A stretch of 33,396 bases of DNA from an uncultured Eubacterium sp. (lineage in GTDB: Bacteria > Bacillota > Clostridia > Oscillospirales > Acutalibacteraceae): assembly GCA_910577215.1 (NCBI GenBank), contig CAJTMQ010000010.1:1-33396 (forward strand), given 5' to 3'. The notes beneath the pieces were generated by a model. That model did not search any database, had not been told where the DNA came from, and saw nothing but the letters and a program-made list of their open reading frames with translations. The translations under genes and the position numbers were made by a program. Below, one piece after another: positions 1 to 6,880 of this stretch. The first letter of the stretch is position 1; every line of letters starts with the position of its first letter.

Positions 1-20
1 GGTAAATACCGAGACCGGTT

Positions 21-902
21 TTAATATATATTTTTAAGTTTATCAAATTCCTCATCTGTTATTGCAAGCACAGAGCCGTGTCTTGGGTGAAGATGATTCA
101 GTGAAAAACGATCTTCATCAACCTTTGTGAAGGTTATCATATCCGTTGTTTTCTGCATAAAGTAGCCGCCGTCAACGTATTTATCCATAATCATAATATA
201 TGTGTCAGTATCATTTATGCGGTAAATACAGTTGCCCTCAACTTGTAAATCAGTGCAGCAGACAATGTTATTTTCAGGCTCGTAATAAGGCCCTGCAAGT
301 GAATCCGAAACTGCGTGGCAAATTGTTTTTTTATATTCATCTTTGTAATAGAGATAATATTTTTTGCTGTTTTCAATAATATCTGCATCAATTCCGTCTT
401 TTCCGCTTTTTGGTGTAAAAAGAATGGCGGGAGAGGTGGTTAATGTTTTGAAATCCTTTGTATAGGCATACCATATAACAGTTTTTTCATCGCCCTTATT
501 ATGACAGGAAAAGTAAAGCATATATTCACCTCGGCTTTTGTCAAATACAGCTTCAGGTGCCCAAATACGGTCTGCATTTTCGGTTTCGGAAAATCTTGAA
601 AAATCAATGATTCGTTCATTTTTCCAATGAATCAAATCCTTACTGTCCCACACAACAATGCTGTTGTTGCTGTTCCAGCCGTCCTTACAGCACATATCTG
701 TGGCAATAATATGGAAGCCGCCGTTTTCATTTCTGAATATAAACGGATCGCGGCAGCATTTTTTGCCGAGGGTTTGTGTTATTATTTTTTTATTATGATT
801 AAGAGCGGTGAAGTGATAACCATTCTCGGACAACGCAAAATGTACGCTTTCTTCGTCAGGTTCATTTCCCGTAAAATAGCAAAACAGATATTTGTTTCTC
901 AT
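21..902 (-). CDS. GH43-like glycoside hydrolase (five-bladed beta-propeller)
   Basis: The 293-residue protein resembles glycoside hydrolase family 43, whose members hydrolyse arabinose- or xylose-containing side chains of plant polysaccharides. Visible family-like motifs are RDPF at 51-54 (Asp52 a candidate catalytic base), WAPEAVFD at 114-121, IDAD at 171-174 (candidate pKa-modulating Asp) and VEGNCIYR at 221-228 (Glu222 a candidate acid), plus HPRHGSVL near the C-terminus, comparable to the GHNSV-type motif of the family. There is no signal peptide, so it probably acts on imported oligosaccharides in the cytoplasm. Start ATG lies after GAGGTGATT. It has its own promoter and diverges from the next gene. 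The substrate cannot be read from the sequence; a related propeller family (GH117/GH130-like) is the main alternative. Confidence 0.75.
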   Translation of the reverse strand: MRNKYLFCYFTGNEPDEESVHFALSENGYHFTALNHNKKIITQTLGKKCCRDPFIFRNENGGFHIIATDMCCKDGWNSNNSIVVWDSKDLIHWKNERIIDFSRFSETENADRIWAPEAVFDKSRGEYMLYFSCHNKGDEKTVIWYAYTKDFKTLTTSPAILFTPKSGKDGIDADIIENSKKYYLYYKDEYKKTICHAVSDSLAGPYYEPENNIVCCTDLQVEGNCIYRINDTDTYIMIMDKYVDGGYFMQKTTDMITFTKVDEDRFSLNHLHPRHGSVLAITDEEFDKLKNIY

Positions 903-919
903 AAATAATCACCTCAGAA

Positions 920-948
920 ATTATAGCAGAATGTTTACAGTTTATCAA
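920..948 (-). promoter_or_regulatory. Sigma-A promoter of the GH43-like gene
   Basis: On the minus strand TTGATA (948-943) and TATAAT (925-920) are separated by 17 bp, just upstream of the RBS of the GH43-like gene. Confidence 0.75.
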
Positions 949-965
949 CAAAATGGCAATTGCAA

Positions 966-994
966 TTGAATTTCAAAAAATTATCTGTTATTAT
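966..994 (+). promoter_or_regulatory. Sigma-A promoter of the nucleotidyltransferase-fold gene
   Basis: TTGAAT (966-971), 17 bp, TATTAT (989-994). A small dyad of the form CAATTGCAATTG (957-968) touches the -35 element; whether it binds a regulator shared with the divergent GH43 gene is unknown. Confidence 0.6.
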
Positions 995-1019
995 ATAGTC
1001 CTTACGAAAGGGTGATTCG

Positions 1020-2072
1020 GTGGATACAACTGAATATTTTATTTATCTGCTGTCTTGCCATTTGAACTCAGATAAGCCGAGAGGCGAAAAACGCCTTGAT
1101 TGGCAGCAGATTTATAATCTTGCAGACAAGCACAATGTAACGGCTATTATTGCACATGAGATAAAAAAGCTTTCGGATGAATACCGCCCGGGAGGCACAA
1201 TTGGTGCGTGGTTCAGCGAAAATCTGGAAGCAACAAGAATGGATTTTATAACCAAATTGAATTCGCTTTCAGAATTTATTTCCGTTCTTTCAAAAGCGAA
1301 AATCGAACACCTGCTTTATAAAGGTGTTGTTTTAAGAAATCTTTATCCGGTTCCGGGCTTGCGTGTGGGCAGTGATGCTGATGTTATTGTAAAGCCTGCT
1401 GATTTCATCAGTGCTATAGAAGTATTGGGGCAGGCAGGCTTTGTTGAAAAAAATGTGAAAAGCAATATTGCCGAAATGCAGATTGCCAAGGATAATTTTG
1501 AAATTCATACGGAATTTGAAAGTATTAACATTCAAAGCAAAATTTATTTTGCAACGCCGTTTGATGATGTGAGTGATTCGATAGATTACACATATAAGCT
1601 CAAGCCGGCATATCATCTTTTGTATGTTATCATTCATATTGCGCATCATCTGAAAACAGGCGGTGTTGGAATAAGGATGATTATGGATATAGATGTTCTT
1701 ATCCGCAAATATCCTGAAATTAATATCAATGAGCTTTTGCGTCTGTGCGAAAATGTTAAAATAGGAAAAACGGCTGAAGTGCTTATTGCACTTTCCAAAA
1801 AGCTTTTTAACACACCTGTTTCAATTCATTTCACATTTGAGGATGAGGATACGCAGCCGTTGTTAAGAGAGCTTACTTCAACGGTGATTTCAGGTAATAT
1901 ACTCGGAAATTCCGGAACTGAAGCAGAAGATGCCGATAATAAAGGCAATTTCTTTAAAAAAATATTTGATAAAATATCAGCTTCAAAAAATGATGCTAAG
2001 GAAACAGACACTTATGTAAATCAATTGCTTGAAGAACTTGAAATCAAAGAGAAAGACACACTAATTTCTTAG
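1020..2072 (+). CDS. Nucleotidyltransferase-fold protein (NTP_transf_5-like)
   Basis: This 350-residue protein resembles the uncharacterised nucleotidyltransferase family (Pfam NTP_transf_5). The core is residues 98-125: LYKG at 99-102, then R115, G117, S118 with Asp119 and Asp121, which match the conserved R..SD.D metal-binding pattern of the pol-beta fold. A helical region with paired His (IIHIAHHLKTGG, about residues 204-215) follows, as in family members. The start is GTG at 1020, after AAAGGGTGATTC. The C-terminal ~50 residues are charged and probably disordered. Related genes often lie in polysaccharide or peptide-modification loci, but the neighbours here do not specify a role, and the substrate is unknown. 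An intrinsic terminator overlaps the last codons. Confidence 0.65.
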   Translation: MDTTEYFIYLLSCHLNSDKPRGEKRLDWQQIYNLADKHNVTAIIAHEIKKLSDEYRPGGTIGAWFSENLEATRMDFITKLNSLSEFISVLSKAKIEHLLYKGVVLRNLYPVPGLRVGSDADVIVKPADFISAIEVLGQAGFVEKNVKSNIAEMQIAKDNFEIHTEFESINIQSKIYFATPFDDVSDSIDYTYKLKPAYHLLYVIIHIAHHLKTGGVGIRMIMDIDVLIRKYPEININELLRLCENVKIGKTAEVLIALSKKLFNTPVSIHFTFEDEDTQPLLRELTSTVISGNILGNSGTEAEDADNKGNFFKKIFDKISASKNDAKETDTYVNQLLEELEIKEKDTLIS

Positions 2073-2085
2073 TGTGTCTTTTTTA
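2053..2085 (+). terminator. Intrinsic terminator overlapping the stop codon
   Basis: A perfect 12-bp stem (2053-2064 with 2069-2080), loop TTTC, then a T-tract. The stop codon (2070-2072) lies inside the 3' arm, so the last six codons of the upstream gene are part of the terminator. Confidence 0.9.
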
Positions 2086-2098
2086 TTCTAAACTTTTG

Positions 2099-2353
2099 TT
2101 AGTTGTTTTTCGGCGGATATGGCTTAATTTCATCTGTTCGCAAAAGTATATAGTCAGTTGAGGTTTCGTAGAAATCAGCGAGCTTGCATAATATATCTAA
2201 CGGTATGTTAATGGAGGTTGATTTTTCATATTTTGATAATGTTGTTTGATGTATATTTAAAACTTTTGCAACATCTTCTTGCTTTAAATCTCTGTCAACT
2301 CTTAAATCTTCCAGTCTGTTCTTAGATTCATGTATTATATTTCTGTTTCTCAT
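2099..2353 (-). CDS. XRE-family transcriptional regulator (84 aa)
   Basis: A small DNA-binding protein made almost entirely of one Cro/CI-type helix-turn-helix domain, residues about 12-67: LEDLRVDRDLKQEDVAKVLN is followed by HQTTLSKYEKS (recognition helix) and the family-typical PLDILCKLADFYETSTDYIL. The start chosen is the ATG at 2353, preceded by GAGAGG at good spacing; a longer upstream extension has no homology and would cross the divergent promoter. The C-terminus is a short charged tail, with no ligand or protease domain. It diverges from another XRE gene 130 bp away across twin palindromes, so the two probably regulate each other. No adjacent effector genes are apparent. Confidence 0.85.
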   Translation of the reverse strand: MRNRNIIHESKNRLEDLRVDRDLKQEDVAKVLNIHQTTLSKYEKSTSINIPLDILCKLADFYETSTDYILLRTDEIKPYPPKNN

Positions 2354-2393
2354 TTTTACAGCCTCTCTGAATTTAGTGTAAAAACATCTTATC

Positions 2394-2412
2394 ATAAGCG
2401 AAATCTGCTTAT
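2394..2412. promoter_or_regulatory. Operator palindrome 1 (ATAAGC-N7-GCTTAT)
   Basis: Half-sites ATAAGC (2394-2399) and GCTTAT (2407-2412) form a perfect inverted repeat with a 7-bp spacer. It ends on the first base of the -35 box of the rightward gene. On the other strand it covers a possible -10 (TATGAT) for the leftward gene. It matches operator 2 in both half-sites and in the first four spacer bases (GAAA). Confidence 0.7.
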
Positions 2413-2440
2413 TGACATATAAGCGAAAATAGCTTATAAT
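2412..2440 (+). promoter_or_regulatory. Perfect-consensus sigma-A promoter of the rightward XRE gene
   Basis: TTGACA (2412-2417), 17 bp, TATAAT (2435-2440). Operator 2 occupies the spacer and the start of the -10 box, so a bound repressor would exclude RNA polymerase. Confidence 0.85.
2419..2437. promoter_or_regulatory. Operator palindrome 2 (ATAAGC-N7-GCTTAT)
   Basis: Half-sites ATAAGC (2419-2424) and GCTTAT (2432-2437). Its centre is 25 bp from that of operator 1. The spacing and position within a consensus promoter suggest a repressor site. Confidence 0.7.
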
Positions 2441-2482
2441 CAGGATGGATGCTATAGAAAGGAGAATTTTTATGAAATAACC

Positions 2483-2692
2483 ATGAGAGAAATAAGAATT
2501 GAAAAAGGATTTACTCAAAAACAAATAGCAGATTTATTGAATATAGATTTGGCAGAGTATTGTAAATACGAAGATGGGCGAGTAGTATTATCAGCAAATA
2601 AACTGAGAGAATTTTGTAAAATTACGAATGTTTCATCCAATTATATTTTAGGCTTGCCTCATAATATGAAATATCCGAAAGATAGAAAATAA
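2483..2692 (+). CDS. XRE-family transcriptional regulator (69 aa)
   Basis: A single Cro/CI-type helix-turn-helix domain fills the protein: REIRIEKGFTQKQIADLLNI, then LAEYCKYEDGRVVLSANKLREFCKITNVSSNYILGLP, the standard five-helix layout. The ATG at 2483 has no SD at correct spacing. The strong AAAGGAG at 2458-2464 instead points at ATG 2472, which reads only Met-Lys-stop and ends 2 nt before 2483. Translation may therefore depend on reinitiation, or a 1-nt change has shortened a longer N-terminus. Expression is from a perfect-consensus promoter covered by two palindromes. A bidirectional terminator follows at once. Partner of the divergent XRE gene; targets elsewhere are unknown. Confidence 0.8.
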   Translation: MREIRIEKGFTQKQIADLLNIDLAEYCKYEDGRVVLSANKLREFCKITNVSSNYILGLPHNMKYPKDRK

Positions 2693-2730
2693 AAACTCCC
2701 AAACAGGAATTTCCCGTTTGGGAGTTTATT
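2693..2730. terminator. Bidirectional intrinsic terminator
   Basis: A 12-bp stem (2693-2704 with 2716-2727) with an A-tract on one side and TTTATT on the other, between the convergent XRE gene and the FAD-dependent dehydrogenase. Confidence 0.85.
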
Positions 2731-2732
2731 CA

Positions 2733-4328
2733 TTAATGCTCATCATCAAGCACTGCGTGGGCACATTTTATTCCGTCTACTGCAGCGGAAACAATGCCGC
2801 CTGCATAGCCTGCGCCCTCTCCGCAGGGGTATACACCGCTGATGTTGCACTGGCAGAATTCATTTCTCAATATTCTTACTGAGCTTGAGCTTCTGGTTTC
2901 AGGTGCGGTTAGAACAGCATCATATAAATTAAAACCGTTAAGCTTTTTGTCCATTTCAACTATGGCTGATTTCATAGTTACACAAACCTTCGCAGGCAGG
3001 CACTCATCAAGATTGGTTAGGCTTACTCCTGTCGGGCAGGTGGGTTTTACATTTCCGAGTGCAGTGCTCTCTTTTCCTGCAAGAAAATCACCCACAAGCT
3101 GTGCAGGGGCTTTGTAGTCTGCACCCGCCAGCTCAAATGCCCTATGCTCAATTTCACGCTGATAGTATATTCCCGCAAGCGGATGCTTACTTGGGAAATC
3201 ATAGGTTTCAATGCCTACAAGCAGTGCGCTGTTGGCGTTTTCACCGTCTCGTGCAAGACTGCTCATTCCGTTAACAATAACGCCTTCCTTTTCACTTGCA
3301 GCAGCAACAACGGTTCCGCCGGGACACATACAAAAGGTGTAAGCGCCCCTTTCGTGAAGTCCGTGGCAGGCTAACTTGTAATCAGCAGCACCGAGTTTGG
3401 GGTGATCTGCAAATTTTCCGTACTGAGCCTTGTTAATCAAACTTTGAGGATGCTCAATTCTTGCACCTACGGAAAACGGCTTCTGTATGATTTCAACACC
3501 GAGATTATAGAGCATCTCAACAGTATCTCTTGCACTGTGGCCGATTGCCATAATTACACTGTCTGCCTCAATATCAGCTGTTTTTCCTTTTCTTGTGTAG
3601 GTTATGCCCTGTACAAATCCGTTATAAACAATAAGCTTTTCAAGCTTGGTCTCAAGACATACCTCGCCGCCAAGCTTTTCTATTTTCTTTCTTATATTTT
3701 TAACAACAATTGCAAGCCTGTCCGTTCCTATATGAGGCTTGGATGAGTATAGAATTTCCTCTGGTGCACCTGCCTCATAAAGCTCCTGCAGTACCTTTCT
3801 GATAAAAGGACTTTTAATGCCTGTTGTTAGCTTACCGTCCGAAAAAGTTCCTGCTCCGCCTTCGCCGAACTGTACATTTGATTCTTCGTTGAGCTTTCGT
3901 TTTGTCCAGAATTCATTAACATCCTTTTGACGTGCGTCAATATCCTTTCCGCGTTCAAGAATAATGGGCTTCAAGCCTGCCTCTGCCAAAATGATTCCTG
4001 CAAGCATACCTGCCGGACCGAAGCCTACTATGATGGGTCTGTATTTTGAAACCCTCCTGTTTCCGGGAATTTCATAGACATAAGGTTTTGTAACAGATAC
4101 CTTTGGTGATTTGCATTTTGAAACAATCTGATCCTCGTCAAGACTTATTGAAATATCAATCGAATAGGTAAAATGCACGTCGTCCTTTTTTCTTGCATCA
4201 ACACTTTTTTTGAATATGGAAAGTGATTTTATATATTTCTTATTAATTTTCAGGATTTTTGCCGCTTTTTCCGCAAGCAGATTTTCGTCTTCATCAAGTG
4301 AAAGTTTTATTTCGTTAATTCTTATCAT
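2733..4328 (-). CDS. FAD-dependent dehydrogenase (COG2509 type)
   Basis: A 531-residue flavoprotein. An N-terminal ~95-residue module of alpha/beta character precedes a dinucleotide-binding motif GFGPAG at 102-107 ending in ILERG (Glu125 expected to bind the FAD ribose). FGEGGAGTFSDGKL at 154-167 and a C-terminal CGEGAGYAGGIVSAAVDG segment (~498-515) are hallmarks of the COG2509 family of uncharacterised dehydrogenases. Several Cys residues (for example CHGLH and CMCPGG) are present, but no clear Fe-S motif. The start is the ATG at 4328, which overlaps the end of the upstream flavoprotein gene by 14 bp, so the two are co-transcribed and probably translationally coupled. The substrate is unknown. 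Confidence 0.85.
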   Translation of the reverse strand: MIRINEIKLSLDEDENLLAEKAAKILKINKKYIKSLSIFKKSVDARKKDDVHFTYSIDISISLDEDQIVSKCKSPKVSVTKPYVYEIPGNRRVSKYRPIIVGFGPAGMLAGIILAEAGLKPIILERGKDIDARQKDVNEFWTKRKLNEESNVQFGEGGAGTFSDGKLTTGIKSPFIRKVLQELYEAGAPEEILYSSKPHIGTDRLAIVVKNIRKKIEKLGGEVCLETKLEKLIVYNGFVQGITYTRKGKTADIEADSVIMAIGHSARDTVEMLYNLGVEIIQKPFSVGARIEHPQSLINKAQYGKFADHPKLGAADYKLACHGLHERGAYTFCMCPGGTVVAAASEKEGVIVNGMSSLARDGENANSALLVGIETYDFPSKHPLAGIYYQREIEHRAFELAGADYKAPAQLVGDFLAGKESTALGNVKPTCPTGVSLTNLDECLPAKVCVTMKSAIVEMDKKLNGFNLYDAVLTAPETRSSSSVRILRNEFCQCNISGVYPCGEGAGYAGGIVSAAVDGIKCAHAVLDDEH

Positions 4329-5424
4329 TTCGTTTTTCCGTTATCCTTTTAGCTGCTGTTATTCCGCTGTGCCATGCAAAGTCAAGATTAAAGCCTCCGC
4401 ACTCAAACTGCTTGTCAAGCAGCTCACCGCAGATGTACAGGTTTTTAATGTAGTTTGATTCAAATTCGCTGATTTCGCAAAGCGGTATACCGCCGCATGT
4501 TATCTGTGCAAAATCAAATCCCTTTGTGCCTGTAATTATGAGACGCCAGTTTTTTGCAAATTTTGCCGCTTTTTCTGCATCTGCGTCTGCCTGTTTTGAT
4601 ATAATATCTGAAAGTTTGCTTCCGAGAATTCCGCATAGGCTGCCGAAAGTTTCAATATGTTCAATGAGTTGTTTTTCGCTCATTTCAGGCACAAGATCAA
4701 GCACAGCAATACATTTTTCAGGCGCTTTTTTTGCAAAATTCTGCCCCACGATATAGGAAAGATTCATTGCTGCTATACCTGAAATTCCGTAATCGGTGAA
4801 AAGAATTTCTCCGCTTTCCTCAGCAGCAATCACACCGTTAAGCTCAATTGCTATGGAACATCTTGTGCGTGTGCCTTTGATTGATCTTGGATACTTGCTT
4901 GAAGATGTAAGCTGAACGAGAGCTGGAGAAAGGTCGGTTACAGTGTGACCGAGTTTTTTCAGCAGTGCATATCCGCTGCCGTTGGAACCAAGATTTTTTT
5001 GAGCCATACCGCCTGCGGAAGCAATGATACTGTCCGCTTTGAAAATTCCTTTAGACGAATGAACGGTAAGATTGCTTTTAATTTCAGTAACTTCACAATC
5101 GGTTATGATTTCAATGTTAAGATTATTGCACGCATTGAGCAGAATTTCAAGTACTGTTTCTGCCTTTAAGGAATAAGGATAAATCCGACCCTGTTCCTCT
5201 TCGCATAAAACAAGACCTATGCTTTCAAAGAATGCTTTTGTTTGTGTGTAATGCTCAGCGTATTTATTTGTTAAATTGCATCTTCCGTTTCCTGTTGCAA
5301 GGATTTTTTTGCCAGGGGAAGATAAGCGTTCAAGAATAATTACTTTTTCGCAAGGCAACTGCTGTTTAAGACTGATTGCCGCAGCAAGTCCCGATGCACC
5401 TGCACCTATAATAATTGTGGTCAT
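4315..5424 (-). CDS. HI0933/BaiN-family NAD(P)/FAD oxidoreductase
   Basis: A 369-residue flavoprotein of the HI0933-like (BaiN/RdsA) family. It has GAGASG at 7-12 with IILER ending the Rossmann strand, GRCNLTN at about 48-54 (family signature) and C-terminal CGELLD plus CGGFNLDFAWHSG. BaiN in Clostridium scindens was linked to bile-acid dehydroxylation, but the family is broad and widespread, so no such role is claimed. The start is the ATG at 5424, preceded by TTTGGAGTTATT; an ATG six codons upstream lacks an SD. First gene of a two-gene flavoprotein operon with its own promoter. Confident in family, not in substrate. Confidence 0.85.
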   Translation of the reverse strand: MTTIIIGAGASGLAAAISLKQQLPCEKVIILERLSSPGKKILATGNGRCNLTNKYAEHYTQTKAFFESIGLVLCEEEQGRIYPYSLKAETVLEILLNACNNLNIEIITDCEVTEIKSNLTVHSSKGIFKADSIIASAGGMAQKNLGSNGSGYALLKKLGHTVTDLSPALVQLTSSSKYPRSIKGTRTRCSIAIELNGVIAAEESGEILFTDYGISGIAAMNLSYIVGQNFAKKAPEKCIAVLDLVPEMSEKQLIEHIETFGSLCGILGSKLSDIISKQADADAEKAAKFAKNWRLIITGTKGFDFAQITCGGIPLCEISEFESNYIKNLYICGELLDKQFECGGFNLDFAWHSGITAAKRITEKRNDKN

Positions 5425-5462
5425 AATAACTCCAAAGCACAATATATAATATGTTTTTCTAT

Positions 5463-5491
5463 ATAATAATATAAAATAGAAATAATTGCAA
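5463..5491 (-). promoter_or_regulatory. Sigma-A promoter of the flavoprotein operon
   Basis: Minus-strand TTGCAA (5491-5486), 17 bp, TATTAT (5468-5463), upstream of the BaiN-like gene. Confidence 0.6.
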
Positions 5492-5509
5492 ATTTTTTGC
5501 CTGATTTAC

Positions 5510-5539
5510 TTGACTTATCGCAGTCTGTTGTGCTATAGT
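5510..5539 (+). promoter_or_regulatory. Promoter of rpmG-secE-nusG-rplKA
   Basis: TTGACT (5510-5515), 18 bp, TATAGT (5534-5539) about 100 bp before rpmG. The leader that follows has a weak stem of AAAAGGG (5552-5558) with CCCTTTT (5572-5578) and a T-run, possibly a minor attenuator. Confidence 0.7.
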
Positions 5540-5635
5540 AATGATACCTCGAAAAGGGGTTAATTTTTTTGCCCTTTTTTCTGTGCATTTTTGCCTGAGG
5601 GAGATTAAAAATCGAAATAAATTGGAGGTGCCAAA

Positions 5636-5785
5636 ATGAGAGTTAAAGTTACTTTAGCTTGCACTGAATGCAAACAGCGAAATTACAACACAATGAAAAA
5701 CAAAAAGAATACTCCGGACAGACTTGAAATGAATAAGTACTGCCCATTCTGCAAAAAGCATACTCTTCACAGAGAAACAAAGTAA
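5636..5785 (+). CDS. rpmG: 50S ribosomal protein L33
   Basis: A short 49-residue gene starting MRVKVTLACTECKQRNY and ending HTLHRETK. It has two CxxC pairs, Cys9/Cys12 and Cys36/Cys39, so it is the zinc-binding (C+) form of L33 rather than the zinc-free paralogue used in zinc starvation. A strong TTGGAGGTG precedes the ATG. It is the first gene of the secE-nusG-ribosomal operon, the usual Firmicutes arrangement, 12 bp before secE. Confidence 0.95.
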   Translation: MRVKVTLACTECKQRNYNTMKNKKNTPDRLEMNKYCPFCKKHTLHRETK

Positions 5786-5797
5786 CGGAGGATCGCA

Positions 5798-6214
5798 ATG
5801 GCTAAAGATAAGAAAGCTGAAAACGAAACCAAGAATCCTGTTAAGGCAGAAAAGGTTTCTAAAAAGGCTGATAAAAAGAAGAAATCTAAGAAGAATCCAT
5901 TTAAATCCATTGCATCTTTCTTTAAAAGTGTTAATTCCGAACGAAAAAAGGTTGTTTGGCCAACAGCAAAGGAAACATTCAAGAACGCTTTAATTGTTAT
6001 TGTTGTAACCTTTATTGTAGGTGTTGCAATTTACGGTGTAGATTCTCTTCTTTCCCTTGGCTTGAAGGGTGTTAAGAATCTTGCAGCAACAACAACCGTA
6101 GTTACCGAAGCAGATGAAAACGATGCTGATAACGATATTGTTGAGGATACAACAGATACCACAGCAGAGGATACAACTGCAGAAACAACGGAAAACACAA
6201 CCGCAGCCGAGTAA
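5798..6214 (+). CDS. secE: Preprotein translocase subunit SecE with acidic Thr-rich tail
   Basis: SecE clamps the SecY channel. The conserved part is residues 44-95: SVNSERKKVVWPTAKET followed by one membrane span (about 65-83). The protein is 138 residues, about twice the usual ~60 of single-span SecE. The N-terminal 35 residues are Lys-rich. The C-terminal 43 residues (96-138) contain 14 Thr and 14 Asp/Glu and no basic residue, arranged as irregular TTA-[ED]-[DT]TT repeats. With the usual topology the tail would be extracytoplasmic. The start ATG follows CGGAGG. Placement between rpmG and nusG makes the identification secure; the tail's role is unknown. Confidence 0.93.
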   Translation: MAKDKKAENETKNPVKAEKVSKKADKKKKSKKNPFKSIASFFKSVNSERKKVVWPTAKETFKNALIVIVVTFIVGVAIYGVDSLLSLGLKGVKNLAATTTVVTEADENDADNDIVEDTTDTTAEDTTAETTENTTAAE

Positions 6215-6246
6215 GCTGAATTTTATTTACGGAGGCTCAATTCCAT

Positions 6247-6771
6247 ATGGAAGAAGCAAAATGGTATGTTGCTCACACATTTTCCGGATATGAAAATAAG
6301 GTGGCAAGCAATATTCAAACTGTTGTTGAGAATCGCAATCTTCACGATTTGATTCAGGAGGTTTCGGTTCCTACAGAAACAGTTGTAGAAATTAAAGAAG
6401 ACGGCAGCAAAAAAGAAGTGGAAAGAAAAATCTTTCCAAGCTATGTGCTTGTTAAAATGGTTATGAATGATGATACATGGTATGTTGTTCGTAATATCCG
6501 CGGCTGCACAGGCTTTGTCGGTCCTGAAAGCAAGCCTGTTCCTCTTACTGATGAAGAGGTTAAAAAGCTCGGTGTAGAAAAAGTCAGCGTTGAGGTTGCT
6601 TATGCAGAAGGCGATATTGTTAATGTTATTGACGGACCGCTTGAAGGCTTCTCAGGCACAGTTGATTCTGTTGACGTCAGCAAAAACAGTGTTCAGGTTA
6701 CAATTTCTATGTTTGGCCGTGAAACAGCTGTTGAATTTGAACTTGACCAGTTAGAAAAGGTTAATGATTAA
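6247..6771 (+). CDS. nusG: Transcription termination/antitermination factor NusG
   Basis: The 174-residue protein binds RNA polymerase and modulates pausing and Rho-dependent termination. The NGN domain starts with KWYVAHTFSGYENKVASNI and includes the VLVKM and RGCTGFVGPESKPVPL segments; a C-terminal KOW domain is seen in EGDIVNVIDGPLEGFSGTVDSVD. Length and order match bacterial NusG. It lies between secE and rplK, with an RBS GGAGG 11 nt before the ATG. Confidence 0.97.
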   Translation: MEEAKWYVAHTFSGYENKVASNIQTVVENRNLHDLIQEVSVPTETVVEIKEDGSKKEVERKIFPSYVLVKMVMNDDTWYVVRNIRGCTGFVGPESKPVPLTDEEVKKLGVEKVSVEVAYAEGDIVNVIDGPLEGFSGTVDSVDVSKNSVQVTISMFGRETAVEFELDQLEKVND

Positions 6772-6808
6772 TTTAATTTGGTAATCAGCAGTATATCTGC
6801 TTGTTTAT

Positions 6809-6847
6809 TCACTGCAATGCAGTGAGTGGGAGGGGGATTGCTTCCCC
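6809..6847 (+). promoter_or_regulatory. Paired hairpins in the nusG-rplK spacer
   Basis: A perfect 7-bp stem (6809-6815 with 6819-6825, loop AAT) is followed by GGGGA (6833-6837) pairing with TCCCC (6843-6847). They lie 35 bp before the rplK RBS. They may be an L1/L11 autoregulatory or RNA-processing site; no U-tract follows, so they are not a terminator. Confidence 0.4.
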
Positions 6848-6880
6848 GCCAAACCACATTATTTAGGAGGAAATTATTTT

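Noticed and set aside
627..908. Open frame on the plus strand opposite the GH43-like gene
   Set aside because: Lacks an RBS and homology; it mirrors a well-supported gene on the minus strand.
2354..2524. 57-residue N-terminal extension of the leftward XRE protein
   Set aside because: It would cross the divergent promoter and both operators and overlap the rightward gene; ATG 2353 has a good SD and begins at the HTH domain.
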